A stretch of DNA of 53,225 bases from Deinococcus sp. Arct2-2 (lineage in GTDB: Bacteria > Deinococcota > Deinococci > Deinococcales > Deinococcaceae). Below are positions 1-8,930 of the stretch, one piece after another. Position numbers and translations under genes: made by a program. The DNA lies in contig NZ_SSNW01000033.1 in NCBI RefSeq assembly GCF_004801315.1, positions 1 through 53,225 on the forward strand, given 5' to 3'. The notes under the pieces were generated by a model. The model was not told the DNA's origin. It worked only from the letters and a program-made list of their open reading frames with translations, and did not search any database. Position 1 is the first letter of the stretch; each line of letters opens with the position of its first letter.

Positions 1-428
1 CGGCCAATGTCCAACCAGTCCGGCACAGATCATTCAATGGTTGGAGGCAACGGCGCGAGGATAGAATGCACATCCGACCCCGTTCGTTTGGGGCGGAAAA
101 AGAAGGGCTCGCCGTCAGCGAGCCTATGCACGGAGACATCCTCTGGGAGGTTCTGGAGCGCAGACCCTGCAGGTTGTCCAGTGAAAGACTACACCTGTGG
201 CAAGTGACCCACTAGCCGTTAGAGCAGGTGTTCAAATTCACTCACTGCGTTCGGTAAAAAGCAGACAACTCTTTTAACAGCAGACAACTCTTTAACAACT
301 GTTCTAAGGCCAAAGGAAACGGCCCCGGCATAAGGTGTTCCTGTGTGCGTTGCGGGTTTGGGCTGCCGTGTGAAGCTAAAGTCTGGGCCGCGCCGATCTA
401 GACTCGGTTCAACTCTGGTCTTTCCCGC
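1..428. other. No recognisable gene
   Basis: Short open frames occur on both strands here, but none has a convincing start signal, codon pattern or recognisable motif. The stretch holds one strong hairpin (106-124) and AT-richer DNA around 240-310 with two near-identical copies of a short direct repeat (agcagacaactctt). It probably contains the downstream end of a neighbouring unit and the upstream region of the acyl-CoA ligase gene. Confidence 0.5.
106..124 (-). terminator. Orphan terminator-like hairpin
   Basis: A perfect 7-bp stem (GGCTCGC/GCGAGCC) with a 5-base loop. Read on the minus strand it is followed by CTTCTTTTT, the pattern of an intrinsic terminator. No minus-strand gene was found between it and the acyl-CoA ligase start. 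Confidence 0.5.
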
Positions 429-434
429 TAGAAT
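429..434 (+). promoter_or_regulatory. Candidate -10 of the acyl-CoA ligase gene
   Basis: TAGAAT about 104 bases before the start codon. A weak GGTTCA lies 17 bases upstream as a possible -35. Unlike most genes here, this one would have a leader with a real ribosome-binding site. Confidence 0.35.
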
Positions 435-537
435 ACCCGTACACGCAGGCTTTCCCATTTAGGGCAGACAGAGGGCGAAACCGTCCCCTTTGCTGTCTCG
501 CTCTTCCGTCTGAATCACACGCCCCCGGAGGCCACCC

Positions 538-2220
538 ATGCAAACTCACACCGTGCAAGGCAACATGATGGATGTCCCGCTGACCATTCCCTTCATTCTG
601 GAGCGGGCACGCACCACCTACGCCGCCCGCGAAGTCGTGAGCCTCCTCGTGGCAGGCCGCGACGAAGCCGGACAGCCGATTCCTCATCGCCACAGCACCA
701 CTTACGGCGCGGTGGCTGACCGTGCTCTACGCTTGGGCGCGGGTTTGCTGGGCCTCGGCCTCAAACCGGGCGACCGGGTAGCCACGCTGGCGGTCAATTC
801 TTTCCGGCACCTAGAGGCGTATTTGGGCGTGCCCAGCGCCGGATTGGTGGTGCATACGGTCAATATTCGCCTGCACCCCGAGCAGATCGCGTGGATTTTG
901 AACCATGCCGAAGACCGCGTGCTGCTGATTGAAAACGTGTTTGCAGCCATGATTCCGGCGCTGAAAGCCGCTTGCCCGCTGCTAGAGCAGATTTACGTGC
1001 TGGGGCCGACGCCGCAGCCTATCCCGCTCCCCGGCGTGTCCGACTACGACGCATTTGTGATGTCGCAGGAACCTCTGGCCCGCTACCCGCAGATCGCTGA
1101 AACCGACGCGGCGGCCATGTGCTACACCAGCGGCACCACCGGAAACCCCAAAGGCGTGCTGTACACCCACCGCTCTACGGTGCTGCACTCGTTGGTCAGT
1201 GCCCCCAAAGACGGCCTGAACGTGGGCGAGGCCGACTGCGTGATGCCGATTGTGCCCATGTTCCATGTGAATGCGTGGGGGCTGCCCTACACCTGCGCCA
1301 TGTACGGCGCGAAACAGGTGTTTGCAGGCGCGTTCAGCGATGGGCGCACGCTGGCCGGACTCCTTCAAAATGAAGGCGTGACCATTACAGCGGGCGTGCC
1401 GACCATCTGGATGGGCCTGCTGGGAGAACTTGACCGGGCCAAAGCCGAAGGCCAACCCTACGACCTGCACGGCCTAGAGCGCCTGATCGTGGGGGGCAGC
1501 GCCGCACCCGAAAGCTTGCTGCGGGCCTTCTGGAACAATCACGGCCTGACCATGTTGCATGCATGGGGTATGACCGAAACGCACCCACTGGGCACCGCCA
1601 GCGGAGTGCCCGCCGGAATAGATCCCACCAGCGACGAGGGGTTCGCGCTGCGGGCCAAGCAGGGCCGCGCCGTGCCGCTGGTGTGGCTCGATCTGCTCTC
1701 GGAAGAAGGCGAGCGCTTGCCCCACGACGGCAAAACGATGGGCCGCCTGATCGCGCGGGGGCCGTGGATCGCCAACTCCTACTTCAAGGGCGAAGGCCAG
1801 AGCAATTTCTTCGAGCTGGACGGCAACCTGTGGTTCGATACGGGCGACATTGCCACGCTGGACGCACGCGGCTATATGCACATCCAAGACCGCTCCAAAG
1901 ACCTGATCAAGTCGGGCGGCGAGTGGATCAGCAGTGTGGATTTGGAGAACGCGATTATGGCCCACCCCGCCGTAGCCCAGTGCGCCGTAATCGCGCTGGC
2001 TGACCCCAAATGGGATGAACGCCCGCTGGCCGTTGTGGTGCCGCGCCCCGGTCAGAGCGTGACCCACGAAGAAATCATCGCCTTCATTTCGCCAAAATTT
2101 GCCAAGTTCTGGCTGCCCGACGCGACCATTACCACCGAAAGCATTCCGATTGGGGCCACCGGCAAGTTCCTGAAGCGCGAAATGCGCGAGCAGTACAAGG
2201 ATTTCAAGCCGGGAAGCTGA
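538..2220 (+). CDS. Fatty acyl-CoA synthetase (AMP-forming)
   Basis: 560 residues. It activates a fatty acid with ATP to acyl-AMP and then acyl-CoA, in the cytoplasm or at the inner membrane. The ANL-family motifs are in order: P-loop YTSGTTGNPKG from residue 196, WGMTETHPLG near 345, DRSKDLIKSGGEWIS near 455, and the adenylating Lys at K543 in GKFLKR. Length fits the medium/long-chain FadD/AlkK-like group. The start is set by GGAGG eight bases upstream of ATG. It is a single gene followed by an intergenic repeat. Chain-length preference cannot be read from the sequence. Confidence 0.93.
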   Translation: MQTHTVQGNMMDVPLTIPFILERARTTYAAREVVSLLVAGRDEAGQPIPHRHSTTYGAVADRALRLGAGLLGLGLKPGDRVATLAVNSFRHLEAYLGVPSAGLVVHTVNIRLHPEQIAWILNHAEDRVLLIENVFAAMIPALKAACPLLEQIYVLGPTPQPIPLPGVSDYDAFVMSQEPLARYPQIAETDAAAMCYTSGTTGNPKGVLYTHRSTVLHSLVSAPKDGLNVGEADCVMPIVPMFHVNAWGLPYTCAMYGAKQVFAGAFSDGRTLAGLLQNEGVTITAGVPTIWMGLLGELDRAKAEGQPYDLHGLERLIVGGSAAPESLLRAFWNNHGLTMLHAWGMTETHPLGTASGVPAGIDPTSDEGFALRAKQGRAVPLVWLDLLSEEGERLPHDGKTMGRLIARGPWIANSYFKGEGQSNFFELDGNLWFDTGDIATLDARGYMHIQDRSKDLIKSGGEWISSVDLENAIMAHPAVAQCAVIALADPKWDERPLAVVVPRPGQSVTHEEIIAFISPKFAKFWLPDATITTESIPIGATGKFLKREMREQYKDFKPGS

Positions 2221-2268
2221 GGTAGTTGGGTGATGCATGGCTGAGCAATGTTCACGTGCGGCCCGGTC

Positions 2269-2367
2269 AACCCCCCAGTCTGCTTCGCAGCCAGCCCCCC
2301 TCAAGGGGAGCGCAACAGCGCAGTTGTCCTCCCCTTGAGGGGGGCGTTGCGCCAGCAACGGGGGGTT
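2269..2367. repeat. ~100-bp intergenic repeat, copy A
   Basis: Begins AACCCCCCAGTCTGCT and ends GCAACGGGGGGTT, so the tips are inverted repeats. The interior contains the arms CCCCTCAAGGGGAGCGCAAC and CCCCTTGAGGGGGGCGTTGC, which can fold. The same unit recurs at about 22614, 34975 and 49065. Confidence 0.85.
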
Positions 2368-2451
2368 GATGGATCAAAGCGGCCTAGTGTTGCAGTAAAA
2401 ATCGTCAATCTCGTTGCGCCCCGAGTCCACCCGACTGGGGCGCAGTTTCAT

Positions 2452-2922
2452 TCATTGCCTCGCTAGCTCTGCCCGCACCTGCTCTAGCGCCAGCCCCAGC
2501 AGATTTTGGCCCCAGCGGGCGCGGTTGGCTTCAGCGTCGGCCTCGCGGTAGCCGATGCCCCAGATTCGGTCTGAGGGCGAGGCTTCTACCAACGGCGCGT
2601 CGCCTGTTTCCAGCAGCACGGCGCGGAGCTTGGCGTTCTGGCCGAATTTCAGCCGCAGCATCTCCAGCGCCACTTCAAAACGCCTTTCTTCCCACACGGC
2701 GTTGTCGTAGGGCGTGACCAGACGGCCTAGACGCTTGCATTCATCGGGTGTGGGGGCGGCCAAAATTGCGGCAAGGCGTTCCTCATCGCCAAAACACTCG
2801 GCTTTGCGGGCCATCAGGTACTGTTCGGCGGTGTGGTAAGTCACGCCGTCAGCGGTAAATACGCTGGGGTGAAAGTTGGAAAAGGGATGTGCAGTGCGGT
2901 AAAAGTACACAGGTGGGGTCAT
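2452..2922 (-). CDS. NADAR family N-glycosidase (YbiA-like)
   Basis: 156 residues, the normal size of a single NADAR domain. Family landmarks are visible: an FSNF segment near residues 14-17, TAEQYLMARKA near 31-41, KFGQN near 91, EASPSDRIWGIG near 113-124 and WGQNLLG near the C-terminus. YbiA-type members hydrolyse the N-glycosidic bond of damaged early riboflavin intermediates, and others act on ADP-ribose derivatives. It is divergent from the RNA methyltransferase gene across about 90 bp. The ATG has no Shine-Dalgarno site but has CAACCT six bases upstream, consistent with a leaderless start. Confidence 0.88.
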   Translation of the reverse strand: MTPPVYFYRTAHPFSNFHPSVFTADGVTYHTAEQYLMARKAECFGDEERLAAILAAPTPDECKRLGRLVTPYDNAVWEERRFEVALEMLRLKFGQNAKLRAVLLETGDAPLVEASPSDRIWGIGYREADAEANRARWGQNLLGLALEQVRAELARQ

Positions 2923-2928
2923 GGATGC

Positions 2929-2934
2929 AGGTTG
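2929..2934 (-). promoter_or_regulatory. Leaderless -10 of the NADAR gene
   Basis: CAACCT, then 6 bases, then ATG on the minus strand; it keeps A at position 2 and T at position 6. Confidence 0.4.
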
Positions 2935-2996
2935 TCATACGCCCCGCTTCAGTGCATTGGCGCTGTGGCCTAAGCCGCCCCTGCATCCCGGTAGGC

Positions 2997-3002
2997 TATA
3001 CT
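2997..3002 (+). promoter_or_regulatory. -10 of the RNA methyltransferase gene
   Basis: TATACT eight bases before ATG 3011, with no Shine-Dalgarno site. This supports the ATG at 3011 rather than the in-frame ATG at 2921. Confidence 0.6.
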
Positions 3003-3010
3003 GCTCTGCT

Positions 3011-4123
3011 ATGCCGCGCCCCGCCCGCTCTTCCCGTTCTGATCGCCGTTCCGACAATCGCCATGACCCGAATTCGCCCTTTAACCGTAAGGCCAGCAAG
3101 CCCAAAGGCGATTACCGGGAGCGGCAGCCTGCACACGAATACGTGCTGGACGTGTTGCCGGGGCTAGAGGCGATTGCGGAAAACGAACTGGCCGATGTGC
3201 CGTTGGCCCGCGATATTCGTGGCCTGCGCTTCTGGTATCCCGGCGACATGGAGCGCCTGAACCGCCTGAAATCGGTGGTGGCCGTGTACCGCATCAAAGC
3301 GTGGGATGTGCCGCGCCCACGCGGATTTTTGGGCAACCAGCAACTCAGCGAACTGGCGACGTTTGTGGCAGAAGTGGCGCGGGTGGGCGGCCACAAATCG
3401 TTCCGGTTGGGCGCGGCGGGCAAGGAATCTAGCGTGATGCAGCGCCTCGCCTCCGAACTGGAAGGACTGATCGGCCTGACACACCATGCCGAGGAAGGCG
3501 AACTGCTCCTCCGGTTCCGGCCAGAAGAACACGGCGAAGGCTGGGAAGTGCTGGCCCGCATGACGCCCCGGCCCCTGTCGGCGCGGGCATGGCGCGTGTG
3601 CAACATGAACGGCGGCCTGAACGCGACGCTGGCCTACGCGGTGCTGAAGCTGGCCGGGCAGCGCGACGAAGACCGCATTTTTAATCCCATGAGCGGCAGC
3701 GGTACCCTCCTGATCGAACGCTCCCTGATGGGGCCATCGGCGGCGATGGTGGGCGTCGATATAGACCCTGCCGCCGTGGAATGCGCCCAACGCAACCTTG
3801 CCGCCGCCAAGCGTGAAATAGAGGTGGCCTGCGTGGATGCCCTCAACACGGGCCTGCCAGACCGTTCCTTCGATCTGATCTTGGCCGACTTGCCTTGGGG
3901 CGACGCCATCGGCACGCACGGCGGCAACGAAGTGTTGTATCCCGCCTTCCTGAAGGAAATGTACCGTCTGCTGAGCCGTCAGGGACGCTTGGCCGTCATC
4001 ACGCACGAGATCAAGTTGTTTCAGGGATTACTGGAAGACAGCACCGAGTGGTACGCCCGCGAACTGTTTCAGGCGTTCAGCGGGGGGCATCATCCGAAGG
4101 CGTATTTGCTGAGCAAGCGTTAA
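3011..4123 (+). CDS. THUMP-domain RNA methyltransferase (TrmN/RlmL-like)
   Basis: 370 residues from the chosen ATG. A basic, disordered N-terminus (about 1-30) precedes a THUMP-like RNA-binding half (about 40-190) and a Rossmann methyltransferase. Motif I is NPMSGSGTLLIE near residues 226-237. The catalytic motif IV is DLPWG near 292-296, in place of the usual (N/D)PPY. This pattern belongs to the tRNA/rRNA guanine-N2 methyltransferases, and Thermus TrmN (m2G6 in tRNA) is the likeliest counterpart. An upstream in-frame ATG would overlap the promoter and was not used. The target base is inferred from family only. Confidence 0.85.
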   Translation: MPRPARSSRSDRRSDNRHDPNSPFNRKASKPKGDYRERQPAHEYVLDVLPGLEAIAENELADVPLARDIRGLRFWYPGDMERLNRLKSVVAVYRIKAWDVPRPRGFLGNQQLSELATFVAEVARVGGHKSFRLGAAGKESSVMQRLASELEGLIGLTHHAEEGELLLRFRPEEHGEGWEVLARMTPRPLSARAWRVCNMNGGLNATLAYAVLKLAGQRDEDRIFNPMSGSGTLLIERSLMGPSAAMVGVDIDPAAVECAQRNLAAAKREIEVACVDALNTGLPDRSFDLILADLPWGDAIGTHGGNEVLYPAFLKEMYRLLSRQGRLAVITHEIKLFQGLLEDSTEWYARELFQAFSGGHHPKAYLLSKR

Positions 4124-4172
4124 AAGGGCTGTAGGACGTGGGTTGTAGGTTGTGGAAAAAGAGAGTGTGGAT

Positions 4173-4207
4173 CGTGGATCGTGGGAAAAGCTAAACCACG
4201 ATCCACG
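4173..4207. repeat. GATCCACG-family hairpin 1
   Basis: Perfect 12-bp inverted repeat CGTGGATCGTGG / CCACGATCCACG with an 11-base loop, in the gap between two plus-strand genes. The same arm sequence recurs at 5891-5935 and 46517-46567. Confidence 0.8.
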
Positions 4208-4227
4208 TTCTACTCTCCACGCTCCTT

Positions 4228-4233
4228 TACTCT
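4228..4233 (+). promoter_or_regulatory. Leaderless -10 of the Gfo/Idh/MocA gene
   Basis: TACTCT, then 6 bases, then ATG 4240. No Shine-Dalgarno site is present. Confidence 0.55.
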
Positions 4234-4239
4234 AAGGGC

Positions 4240-5253
4240 ATGACATCCACAGGAGCAGGCTTACGCTGGGGCATCTTGGGCGCGGCGCGGATTGGGCGGG
4301 CACTCATTCCGGCTATTCGGGCGGCGGGCGGAGAAGTGACGTTTTTGGGCGTGCGCGAGCCGAATTCCGAGCGGGCGCGGGCCTACGCCGAGGAGTGGAA
4401 TATTCCGGCAGTGGGCAGCTACGCCGATGCGGTGGCCTCTGATGTAGACGCCATTTATAACCCGCTCCCCAATGATCTGCACCTGCCCCTGACCCGCGAC
4501 ACCTTGCGGGCTGGAAAGCACGCGCTGACCGAAAAGCCGTTTACGCTGAACGCACAGGAAGCCGCCGAACTGGAGCGGGAAGCGGGGGCGGCAGGCCGAG
4601 TGCTGTTGGAAGCCTTCGCCTACCGCTTTCAGCCGCATGTGGAGCGCATCGTAGAGCTGGTGCGCGGGGGCGAATTGGGCGAGATTCGGGCCTACCGGGG
4701 CGCATTCGGGTTCCCGCTCACCAACCCCGACGACTTCCGCTGGGACGCCAGCAAGGGCGGCGGGGCGCTGTTCGATGTGGGCACGTATCCGGTGAACCTG
4801 ATGCGCCTGCTGCTGGGCGAACCGCAAAGCGTGACTGCCCGTGCCCGCTGGACGGAAGGTGGGGCCGCATCCGGCGTCGATATGGGCCTGAGTGCCGTGC
4901 TGGATTACCCGCAGGCTTCGGCCAGCATAGACTGCGCCTTCGACTGGGGAGATACGGCCACACAGCGACTCACCGTCATTGGCAGCCAAGGCACGCTGGA
5001 CATGTCGGGCGTTTTTCACAGCAACACCGACAAGCCCGGCACATTTACCATCACCAACGCCGCTGGCTCGCGGGAGGAAACATTCGGGCCATTCAACGCC
5101 TATGCGGGCATGGTGGCCCATTTTCAGCGGGTGGCGCTGGGGCAAGAAGCCGCACTCTATCCGCCCAGCGACGCGGTGGCCCATGCCCGCGTGCTGGACG
5201 CCTTATATGCCTCGGCCCGCACGGGGGAGCGGGTGGAGGTTCACGGGTCTTGA
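4240..5253 (+). CDS. Gfo/Idh/MocA family oxidoreductase
   Basis: 337 residues, the usual family length. The N-terminal Rossmann domain has the dinucleotide motif GILGAARIG near residues 11-19, and the family's catalytic EKP motif (TEKPFTL) lies near residue 98. The C-terminal half is the alpha/beta substrate domain. Members oxidise or reduce sugars, inositols or trans-dihydrodiols with NAD(P). The substrate cannot be told; the closest look is to D-xylose/trans-dihydrodiol-type dehydrogenases. Translation appears leaderless. The last codon region overlaps the next small gene (TTGA), suggesting coupled expression. Confidence 0.88.
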   Translation: MTSTGAGLRWGILGAARIGRALIPAIRAAGGEVTFLGVREPNSERARAYAEEWNIPAVGSYADAVASDVDAIYNPLPNDLHLPLTRDTLRAGKHALTEKPFTLNAQEAAELEREAGAAGRVLLEAFAYRFQPHVERIVELVRGGELGEIRAYRGAFGFPLTNPDDFRWDASKGGGALFDVGTYPVNLMRLLLGEPQSVTARARWTEGGAASGVDMGLSAVLDYPQASASIDCAFDWGDTATQRLTVIGSQGTLDMSGVFHSNTDKPGTFTITNAAGSREETFGPFNAYAGMVAHFQRVALGQEAALYPPSDAVAHARVLDALYASARTGERVEVHGS

Positions 5254-5603
5254 GTTGGCCGCAGACCGAAATTGAGCGCCTGACCGCCGACTACGGCACG
5301 GTGCCGCCCCCTTGGATTTTGTACCCGGAGTTTCACCCGCTCAGTGCGTTTTGGCGCATGGGGGGCGGTGAGGGCTACATGATGTTCTGGAGTCAGTGGT
5401 GGCAGAAGCAGACTTGGGATGAGGCCCAGCAGTTCGCCTACTTCCAGAGTTTTTCGCCGCCGCCCCATTGGGTACCTTGGACGGGGGACGTGATCTGGGG
5501 TTACGACGATGAAACGGAGGAAGACGCCGTGCTGGAACGGCTGGAGGGCCTAGGCCTCGGCAGCCGCGCTGAGGTTTTGGCCGATTGGGAGGATGAGCGG
5601 TAG
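5250..5603 (+). CDS. Hypothetical protein, Trp-rich
   Basis: 117 residues from a TTG start that overlaps the stop of the preceding oxidoreductase (TTGA). The protein is acidic and strikingly rich in Trp and aromatic residues ([39 protein letters not shown]), with no signal peptide or membrane segment. I do not recognise a family. The overlap suggests co-translation with the oxidoreductase. GAGG lies about 14 bases upstream of the start, rather far for a ribosome site. Confidence 0.65.
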   Translation: MSWPQTEIERLTADYGTVPPPWILYPEFHPLSAFWRMGGGEGYMMFWSQWWQKQTWDEAQQFAYFQSFSPPPHWVPWTGDVIWGYDDETEEDAVLERLEGLGLGSRAEVLADWEDER

Positions 5604-5655
5604 GAGTGAGGGGCGGGGTTATTGAGCTTGTCCCACGTTTTGCCCCACCCCCCAG

Positions 5656-5679
5656 CCCCCTACCCCACCGGGTAGGGGG
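5656..5679. repeat. GC-rich intergenic hairpin
   Basis: Perfect 10-bp inverted repeat CCCCCTACCC / GGGTAGGGGG with a 4-base loop, in the 337-bp gap between the small hypothetical and the enoyl-CoA hydratase. It resembles the interior of the other small repeats here. No gene is seen in 5604-5940. Confidence 0.6.
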
Positions 5680-5890
5680 AGCCAAGCGCTCCGCTGAGGA
5701 GGATTGATCTTGTCGCGTTTTCAGTCGGCTTGTTCGTTCATCTGAAGCGGAATCGCCTATTCATTCCAAGATGGAATTGGCCCGCGCGTTGCACGCACGA
5801 CGGCCTCACACGGAATTGGCGGCGGTGTTTTTGGTGTGCCACAAGGGAAACCAACCGCTTGACACCGCATATCGACTCAATTATTCACTC

Positions 5891-5935
5891 CACGATCCAC
5901 GATCCACGATCCACGATCCACGATCCACGATCCAC
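5891..5935. repeat. 7-bp tandem repeat, CACGATC x 6
   Basis: Six perfect head-to-tail copies of CACGATC followed by a partial copy. The unit is the same as the arm of the two GATCCACG hairpins. It lies just past the stop codon of the minus-strand enoyl-CoA hydratase. Confidence 0.9.
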
Positions 5936-5940
5936 ACCCC

Positions 5941-6777
5941 CTAAATCGGTGCATCCTCTGCAAAGTTCGGCTCGCGCTTTTCGCGGAGGCTGGCTAAACC
6001 TTCTCGCACGTCGGGGCCAGTAAAGCCCAAAAATTCTAGGGCGAGGCTGGCATCAAAAGTCGGGCCTGCCGCACGGAGCCAATTGTTCAGGGCGTATTTT
6101 GTCCAGCGCACGGCGGTGGGGCTTCCGGCGGCCAGTTGGCGGGCCACCTTCCATGCCCGGTCTAGCAGTTCCTCGTCTGGCACGCACAAACTGACCAGTC
6201 CAATCCGCTCGGCTTCCTCACCTGACACGGGTTCTCCGGTCATCAGGTGATATTTGGCCTTGTTCAGACCGCACAGCAGGGGCCAAATGATTGCCGCGTG
6301 GTCGCCTGCCGCCACGCCCAGCCGCACATGGCCGTCCAGCAACCGCGCTGTTTTGGCTGCCACGCTCACATCGGCCAGCAAGGCCACCGCCAGTCCCGCA
6401 CCCACGCAGGGGCCGTGAATGGCGCTGACCACAGGTTTGCCGCAGTTGATCACGTTGTACACGAGGTCACGGGCTTCGCGCCACACGCGGGCCAGCGCCG
6501 TAAAGTCCGACGCCATTTCCTCTATTAACTCAAAATCCCCGCCCGACGAAAAGCCCCGGCCTTCGCCCCGAATCAGCACGCAGCGCACGCCTTCTGCGGC
6601 GTCTATATCGCGCCACACGACGGTCAGGGCGCGGTGGGCAGCGGCATTCACGCTGTTCAGGGTGCGGTCATTTTGCAGCACCACTTCCAAAATCCCGCCG
6701 TCGTGCATCTGGAGGCGCAGGCCGGGATACGCGCCGGGTTCGGTGAGTTGGGCCACGCTGGGAGTAAGAAAAGGCAT
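5941..6777 (-). CDS. Enoyl-CoA hydratase/isomerase family protein
   Basis: 278 residues, typical of the crotonase fold. Two oxyanion-hole segments are clear: [19 protein letters not shown] near residues 70-88 and [21 protein letters not shown] near 119-139. The family hydrates 2-enoyl-CoA or acts as an isomerase or hydrolase in fatty-acid and aromatic degradation. The two hydratase glutamates are not obvious (the second motif has a run of hydrophobic residues and [10 protein letters not shown]), so another crotonase reaction is possible. The ATG is preceded by TAGCCT at 6 bases, a leaderless start. It may belong to beta-oxidation together with the acyl-CoA ligase nearby. Confidence 0.88.
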   Translation of the reverse strand: MPFLTPSVAQLTEPGAYPGLRLQMHDGGILEVVLQNDRTLNSVNAAAHRALTVVWRDIDAAEGVRCVLIRGEGRGFSSGGDFELIEEMASDFTALARVWREARDLVYNVINCGKPVVSAIHGPCVGAGLAVALLADVSVAAKTARLLDGHVRLGVAAGDHAAIIWPLLCGLNKAKYHLMTGEPVSGEEAERIGLVSLCVPDEELLDRAWKVARQLAAGSPTAVRWTKYALNNWLRAAGPTFDASLALEFLGFTGPDVREGLASLREKREPNFAEDAPI

Positions 6778-6783
6778 AGGCTG

Positions 6784-6789
6784 AGGCTA
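6784..6789 (-). promoter_or_regulatory. Leaderless -10 of the enoyl-CoA hydratase gene
   Basis: TAGCCT, 6 bases, ATG on the minus strand; no Shine-Dalgarno site. Confidence 0.55.
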
Positions 6790-6856
6790 ATACAGATTGG
6801 GGCCGGGTGGAGCGGCAGAGTCCGGATTGCGCCCACAAACGGAAAGCAACAACAGA

Positions 6857-6890
6857 GCGGGACGGGCCAGATGTTGCAAGCCCGTCCCGC
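6857..6890 (-). terminator. Terminator-like hairpin after the LapA-like gene
   Basis: Perfect 11-bp stem GCGGGACGGGC / GCCCGTCCCGC with a 12-base loop, 18 bases past the stop of the minus-strand LapA-like gene. The following T-tract (TCTGTTGTTG) is weak. Confidence 0.65.
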
Positions 6891-6907
6891 CTTGGTTTTC
6901 CCTCCGC

Positions 6908-7387
6908 TCAGCCCAGTTTGCGTTTCAGGTAATCGTCCAGTTGCGCCAGTTGCAGATTCAAGTCGCGCTGCAACGCATCTATGCGGGCGTTGGTGGCAGC
7001 CAGATCGGAGGCGCTCAGTTCCTTGCCCATGCCCAACGCTTTGGGCGCTTGCATCTGCGTTTCCATTGAGCCGAGGCGCTGATCTAGGTGCGTTTGCAAC
7101 TGGGCAAAGCGGCTGCCTTCCTGACTGTCGAGGCTGACGCGCAAAGCTTCCATATCGCGCAGCAACTTGGCGCTGTCGGCCTGTGCCCGCAGTCCCGATA
7201 CGCCCGCCCAGAAGTAGAACACCAGAGCCAGAACCAGCCCCAGCAGCAGCAAAATCATGCCAAATGGGACTTGAAGATAGGTGACGAGCCCAAGGTTAAG
7301 AGTGTGGGGAGCAGTCAGCGAATTGATGTTGAGGATGCCGAACAGCATCAACACCACCACGATGACGATCAGGACAATGGTACGCAT
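6908..7387 (-). CDS. LapA-like (DUF1049) membrane protein
   Basis: 159 residues from the second possible start. Two hydrophobic segments (residues about 2-20 and 42-66) flank a short polar loop, followed by a long predicted coiled coil rich in Ala, Leu and Gln (about 70-155). This is the lipopolysaccharide-assembly-protein-A / DUF1049 arrangement. In Proteobacteria LapA works with LapB in envelope homeostasis; the role in Deinococcus is unknown. The chosen ATG has TACCTT seven bases upstream (leaderless). A longer frame starting 66 bases earlier would run through this promoter. Confidence 0.7.
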   Translation of the reverse strand: MRTIVLIVIVVVLMLFGILNINSLTAPHTLNLGLVTYLQVPFGMILLLLGLVLALVFYFWAGVSGLRAQADSAKLLRDMEALRVSLDSQEGSRFAQLQTHLDQRLGSMETQMQAPKALGMGKELSASDLAATNARIDALQRDLNLQLAQLDDYLKRKLG

Positions 7388-7394
7388 ACAGAGC

Positions 7395-7400
7395 AAGGTA
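7395..7400 (-). promoter_or_regulatory. Leaderless -10 of the LapA-like gene
   Basis: TACCTT, 7 bases, ATG on the minus strand. Confidence 0.5.
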
Positions 7401-7466
7401 ACACCCCGGCTGAGGCAACGGGCCGGGGCAAGATTGCGAAGAAGTTCACGCAACGGGGCGGCAGTG

Positions 7467-8780
7467 TCAGTTCACGCGGTCAAGGATCAAAGCTTCCGGT
7501 GCAGGTTTGTCGGCTTGCAGGGTCAGGCCAGCAGTCAGCAGGGTGCGGGCCACGTCCAGTCCGCGCCCATCCCGGTGGTACAGCCGCAGCACGGGGTCTC
7601 CGGTCTGTACTGCGTTACCGGGTTTTTTCAGGAGTTCCACGCCTACCCCGTGATCTATCGCTTCGCCTTTGCGTTCGCGCCCGCCGCCCAACACCAACAC
7701 GGCGCGGCCCACGCTCAGGGCGTCTATTTTGCCCACGAAGCCGTTGCTGGTCGCCAGAATCTCCTCGCGTCCGGGGGCCACATCCAACTTGCTTACATCG
7801 TCTACGTAAGTGGGGTCGCCGCCCTGTCCCTCAGTAAAGGCCCGGAATTTGGCGAGCGCCGAGCCGTCGCTGAGGGTGGCGCGGGCGCGGGCCTCGGCAG
7901 CCTGTTCGTCTTCGCCTTGTGCCGCTAGCGCCTCTACGGCCAGAGACACGCACAGTTCGGTCAGGTCGTGGGGGCCGTGACCGCGCAGGGTATCCAGCGC
8001 CTCCAACACCTCTAAACTGTTGCCCGCCATGAATCCTAGCGGCGCGTCCATGTCGGTCAGCACGGCCCGCACTTGCCTTCCTGCCCGGTTGCCGATGTCT
8101 ACCATCGCCCGCGCCAGCCCGCGTCCGTCTTCCAGCGTTTTCATAAATGCGCCCGCGCCGACTTTCACGTCCAGTACCACCGTATGCGCCCCCGACGCCA
8201 GCTTTTTGCTCATGATGGAACTGGCGATCAGCGGCAAGCAATCTACGGTGGCCGTTACGTCACGCAGGGCGTACAGCTTGCCGTCGGCGGGCGCGAGGTC
8301 TTTGCTTTGGCCTACCAACGCCAGCCCAATCGTGCGGGCCTGCGTGAGAAAGTGGGCTTCATCCAGTTCGCTTGTCCAGCCCGGAATGCTTTCCAGTTTG
8401 TCGATCGTGCCGCCTGTGTGAGCCAGTCCGCGCCCGCTCATTTTGGCAACCGTCAGGCCTAGTGCGGCCAGCATCGGCGTCAAAATCAGGCTGGTTTTGT
8501 CGCCTACCCCGCCCGTTGAGTGCTTGTCTACGGTGCGCGGCAAGTCTCCAAGGTTCATCTGATCGCCGCTGGCCGCCATGACCAGCGTCAGATCGGCGGT
8601 TTCGGGCGGCGTCATGCCCTTCAGGTACACCGCCATCAGCCACGCCGCCACCTGATAATCGGGCACCTCATTCCGCGTGTAGCCCAGCACTAAGGCTTCC
8701 AGTTCGGCGCGGGAATGCGTGTGTCCGTCGCGTTTTTTCTGAATCAGGTCAGGAATATGCAGTTTGGGTGTGGCAGTCAT
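7467..8780 (-). CDS. Thymidine/pyrimidine-nucleoside phosphorylase
   Basis: 437 residues. It cleaves thymidine (and possibly uridine) with phosphate to the base and (deoxy)ribose-1-phosphate for nucleoside salvage in the cytoplasm. The family signature [20 protein letters not shown] is intact near residues 112-131, preceded by the phosphate-binding [13 protein letters not shown] near 82-94. A glycyltransferase-type N-terminal helical domain and a C-terminal domain ending in LQADKPAP complete the fold. The start is the ATG with TACACT five bases upstream; a longer frame exists but would include the promoter. Confidence 0.95.
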   Translation of the reverse strand: MTATPKLHIPDLIQKKRDGHTHSRAELEALVLGYTRNEVPDYQVAAWLMAVYLKGMTPPETADLTLVMAASGDQMNLGDLPRTVDKHSTGGVGDKTSLILTPMLAALGLTVAKMSGRGLAHTGGTIDKLESIPGWTSELDEAHFLTQARTIGLALVGQSKDLAPADGKLYALRDVTATVDCLPLIASSIMSKKLASGAHTVVLDVKVGAGAFMKTLEDGRGLARAMVDIGNRAGRQVRAVLTDMDAPLGFMAGNSLEVLEALDTLRGHGPHDLTELCVSLAVEALAAQGEDEQAAEARARATLSDGSALAKFRAFTEGQGGDPTYVDDVSKLDVAPGREEILATSNGFVGKIDALSVGRAVLVLGGGRERKGEAIDHGVGVELLKKPGNAVQTGDPVLRLYHRDGRGLDVARTLLTAGLTLQADKPAPEALILDRVN

Positions 8781-8785
8781 ACGGC

Positions 8786-8791
8786 AGTGTA
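8786..8791 (-). promoter_or_regulatory. Leaderless -10 of the thymidine phosphorylase gene
   Basis: TACACT, 5 bases, ATG on the minus strand. It fixes the start at 8780. Confidence 0.6.
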
Positions 8792-8880
8792 CGGGCAGCA
8801 GCGGGCCGGGGCTATAGAAATCTCGCTCCCCGGCCTGCTGCGTTGGTGGATAGGTTGTGTGGTGGGGCGGGGAAGGCATC

Positions 8881-8904
8881 TAAGGGTCTAGGGTCTAAGG
8901 ACAG
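8881..8904. repeat. Solo end of the GGTCTAAGGG repeat
   Basis: AAGGGTCTAGGGTCTAAGG matches the tips of the MITE-like repeat found at 21142 and 43324. No interior is present. Confidence 0.5.
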
Positions 8905-8930
8905 GTCAAGGACTTAATCCGAACACCCCT

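Noticed and set aside
207..245. tRNA-like pieces (GTTAGAGCA, TTCAAATTC)
   Set aside because: No full cloverleaf, no acceptor stem pairing and no 3' end could be built around them.
538..2220. Acyl-CoA ligase as a member of the Ole-like pathway
   Set aside because: It lies 9.5 kb away on its own promoter; nothing in the sequence links it to the operon beyond a possible supply of acyl-CoA.
5891..5935. CRISPR array
   Set aside because: Unit is 7 bp with no spacers and there are no cas genes nearby.
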